Notes under the pieces: generated by a model
What the model saw: only the letters and a program-made list of their open reading frames with translations
What the model was told of the DNA's origin: nothing
The model's database searches: none
From: Congregibacter sp.
GTDB lineage: Bacteria > Pseudomonadota > Gammaproteobacteria > Pseudomonadales > Halieaceae
Assembly (NCBI GenBank): GCA_013911345.1
Contig: JACETJ010000046.1
Coordinates: 1 to 8,509 of the forward strand
Direction of reading: 5' to 3'
Length of the DNA: 8,509 bases
Shown here: in pieces, positions 6,697 through 8,509 of the stretch
Position numbering within the stretch: position 1 is the first letter of the stretch
How the letters are laid out: the number at the start of each line of letters is the position of its first letter
Position numbers and translations under genes: made by a program

Positions 6697-8465
6697 TGTG
6701 CACCCTCGACCTGCGCGTTACGCGGCGGCACGTTCTGAGGAATGAAGTCATCCTCAACCCCCGGCACGCTGTAATCATAGGCCCATCGATACACGCAGGG
6801 CAGTTCTTTACCAAAGTTGCCGTGTCCCGGCGGAGTAGTTTCGGTTTGCCACTCGAGAGAGGTCGCGTTCCACGGATTACCCGGCGCCTTCTTGCCGTTG
6901 AAGGCACTGACGATCAGGTTGTAGAGGAATACGATCTGCGCGAAACCCACCACGAGTGCTGCAATGGTGATACTCGCGTTCACATTCTGCGCCGAGTCGG
7001 GCAGGAAGGTGGTGCCGGTAATTTCAAAATAGCGGCGAGGCACGCCCATGATGCCCAGATAGTGCATGGGCAGGAACACCAGATAGGATCCGACAAAGGT
7101 CACCCAGAAGTGGAACCGCGCCATCCCCTCGTGATACCAGCGACCCGTGATTTTGGGGTACCAGTGATAGATCGCACCACACACCACCATCACCGGCGCC
7201 ACTGCCATCACCATGTGGAAGTGAGCCACCACAAAGAGCGTATCTGACAGCGGCATACTCACCGTCGCATTGCCGAGGAAGAGACCTGTCATGCCGCCAT
7301 TGATAAAGAACAGCAGGAACGCGATCGAAAACAGCATCGGAATCGTGAGATGGATATTACCTTGCCAAAGCGTCAACACCCAGTTGTAGACCTTGAGCGC
7401 TGTTGGCACCGCAATGATCAGGGTGGTTGTGGCGAAGAAGAAACCAAAGTAAGGGTTCATCCCACTGACATACATGTGGTGAGCCCATACAACAAAGCTG
7501 AGCGCGCCAATGATGACGATCGCCCATACCATCATGCGGTAACCGAAAATATTTTTGCGCGCGTGGATACTGATGAGGTCAGACACAATGCCAAACGCAG
7601 GCAGCGCAACAATGTAAACCTCGGGATGACCAAAAAACCAGAATAGGTGCTGGAACAACAGCGGATTGCCGCCGACATGCTCCGCCTCGCTTCCCATGGT
7701 CATGATCGCCGGCATGAAGAAGCTGGTGCCCAGCAACACATCCAGTGACATCATGATCGCGCTCACAAAGAGCGCCGGGAAGGCGAACAGTGCGAGGACA
7801 GTCGCGACAAAAATGCCCCATACCGTGAGCGGCATGCGCATTAGTGTCATACCGCGGGTTCTGGCCTGCAGGATGGTCACCACGTAGTTCAGGCCGCCCA
7901 TGGTGAAACCGATAATGAACACCGCGAGGGAGGCCAGCATCAATAGAATCCCCGCCTCAGACCCGGGTGTGCCCGGCAGAATCGCCTGCGGCGGGTACAA
8001 CGTCCAACCGGCTCCAGTGGATCCGCCGCCGACAAAGAAGCTGGCAGCGAGCAACAGCACTGCAGTGAAATAGACCCAGAAACTGATCATATTCAGCCAC
8101 GGGAATACCATGTCCCGGGCACCGACCATGAGCGGAATCAGATAATTCCCGAATCCGCCCAGAAACAGCGCCGTCAGCAAATACACCACCATGATCATGC
8201 CGTGCATGGTGACTGCCTGCAGGTAATAGGCGGGGTCAATAAAGGTGAAGGTATTCGGCCAGGCCAGCTGCAGTCTCATAAACCATGACAGCACCAGCGC
8301 CACCATGCCAATGGCGATGGCCGTTGCCGCGTACTGGATCGCGATCGTTTTCGCGTCCTGTGAAAAAACGTATTTCCCCAGCCAGGTCTTGGCATGGTAG
8401 AGCTCCATCTCCCCCACTTCGGCGGGGCGAACAAAACTCGTCTCGTCGTGTGCTATGTGTTCCAT
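6693..8465 (-). CDS. ctaD: Cytochrome c oxidase subunit I (A-type heme-copper oxidase)
   Basis: The catalytic subunit, holding low-spin heme a and the heme a3-CuB centre where oxygen is reduced to water and protons are pumped. The 590 residues form the usual twelve-helix core. Heme ligands: H88 in TMHGMIM and H417 for low-spin heme a, H415 for heme a3 (AHFHMVM). CuB ligands: H280 with the cross-linked Y284 in WFFGHPEVY, plus H329 and H330 in VWAHHMYVSG. Proton channel residues match A1-type enzymes: N107, D118 and N125 (D channel), E282 in GHPEVY, and T355 and K358 in IAVPTALKVYNW (K channel). The C-terminal tail contains PPGHGNF and YDYSVPGVEDDF. The length and the adjacent Sco gene favour a cytochrome c oxidase rather than a bo3 quinol oxidase. 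The ATG at 8465 has GGAG about 8 nt upstream and follows the preceding stop by 13 nt. CtaG, often encoded directly after this gene, is absent; a subunit III-like gene overlaps its end. Confidence 0.97.
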   Translation of the reverse strand: MEHIAHDETSFVRPAEVGEMELYHAKTWLGKYVFSQDAKTIAIQYAATAIAIGMVALVLSWFMRLQLAWPNTFTFIDPAYYLQAVTMHGMIMVVYLLTALFLGGFGNYLIPLMVGARDMVFPWLNMISFWVYFTAVLLLAASFFVGGGSTGAGWTLYPPQAILPGTPGSEAGILLMLASLAVFIIGFTMGGLNYVVTILQARTRGMTLMRMPLTVWGIFVATVLALFAFPALFVSAIMMSLDVLLGTSFFMPAIMTMGSEAEHVGGNPLLFQHLFWFFGHPEVYIVALPAFGIVSDLISIHARKNIFGYRMMVWAIVIIGALSFVVWAHHMYVSGMNPYFGFFFATTTLIIAVPTALKVYNWVLTLWQGNIHLTIPMLFSIAFLLFFINGGMTGLFLGNATVSMPLSDTLFVVAHFHMVMAVAPVMVVCGAIYHWYPKITGRWYHEGMARFHFWVTFVGSYLVFLPMHYLGIMGVPRRYFEITGTTFLPDSAQNVNASITIAALVVGFAQIVFLYNLIVSAFNGKKAPGNPWNATSLEWQTETTPPGHGNFGKELPCVYRWAYDYSVPGVEDDFIPQNVPPRNAQVEGAQ

Positions 8466-8478
8466 CGTATTCTCCGGA

Positions 8479-8509
8479 CTAATTCTGCTGCGCCAGCGTG
8501 ACCGGCTGC
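8479..8509 (-). CDS. C-terminal end of upstream gene, probably oxidase subunit II (partial)
   Basis: One minus-strand frame enters from the right edge and ends at TAG (8481 to 8479), giving the tail QPVTLAQQN. The stop lies 13 nt before the subunit I start, with the GGAG ribosome site in between, as expected for an operon gene. Subunit II (ctaC/coxB), which carries CuA, usually precedes ctaD, and nothing else in the window encodes it. The nine residues have no diagnostic motif, so the identity rests on gene order alone. Confidence 0.45.
   Translation of the reverse strand, partial: QPVTLAQQN

Noticed and set aside
6696..7247. A 183-codon plus-strand ORF rich in His and Arg.
   Set aside because: It is antisense to the conserved subunit I gene. 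The His/Arg richness is a by-product of reading membrane-helix codons in reverse.
1..8509. A wholly new defence, mobile or RNA-based system.
   Set aside because: Known metabolic genes occupy nearly all the sequence on the expected strand. Intergenic gaps are short (the longest is 168 nt), and there are no repeat arrays, transposases, integrases or structured RNA candidates beyond short hairpins.

Overview
The window carries two metabolic modules, almost entirely on the minus strand. One is an A-type heme-copper cytochrome c oxidase operon with two accessory genes. The other is the start of a glycerol-3-phosphate operon. Moderately high GC content, dense operons with overlapping starts and stops, clear Shine-Dalgarno sequences and the protein sequences point to a proteobacterium. 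A marine-type gammaproteobacterium is my best guess, but that is inference from gene content and style only. I see no tRNA, rRNA, CRISPR array, insertion sequence, prophage gene or attachment site.

Right part (8509 down to 4717, minus strand, in transcription order): the last ten codons of a probable subunit II gene; ctaD/coxA (subunit I, with all heme, CuB and D/K proton-channel residues that I could locate); a 216-residue subunit III-like protein; a second, more canonical subunit III of 239 residues; a prokaryotic subunit IV (128 residues); and an unrecognised 52-residue one-helix membrane protein. Spacing runs from a 4-nt ATGA overlap to 38 nt, so this reads as one transcription unit.

Middle (4698 down to 2947): a plus-strand Sco/SenC copper chaperone, convergent with the oxidase operon, and a minus-strand cyoE/ctaB heme o synthase. 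They diverge from a 168-nt intergenic region with several short palindromes. Together they serve the oxidase: CyoE makes heme o, the precursor of heme a, and Sco delivers copper to the CuA site of subunit II. CtaG/Cox11, SURF1 and heme A synthase (CtaA) are not in the window.

Left part (2810 down to 1, minus strand): glpD, an FAD-dependent glycerol-3-phosphate dehydrogenase, overlaps by 23 nt the start of an FAD-linked oxidase resembling alkyl-dihydroxyacetonephosphate synthase (AGPS). That gene runs off the left edge. GlpD makes dihydroxyacetone phosphate and passes electrons to quinone; these can reach a cytochrome c oxidase through the bc1 complex, so the modules are metabolically compatible, though nothing shows co-regulation.

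Most of this is recognisable respiratory and glycerol metabolism. The points most worth a second look are the tandem, unequal subunit III genes, the 52-residue protein, and the tight coupling of glpD to an AGPS-like flavoprotein. I found no evidence for a wholly new system.
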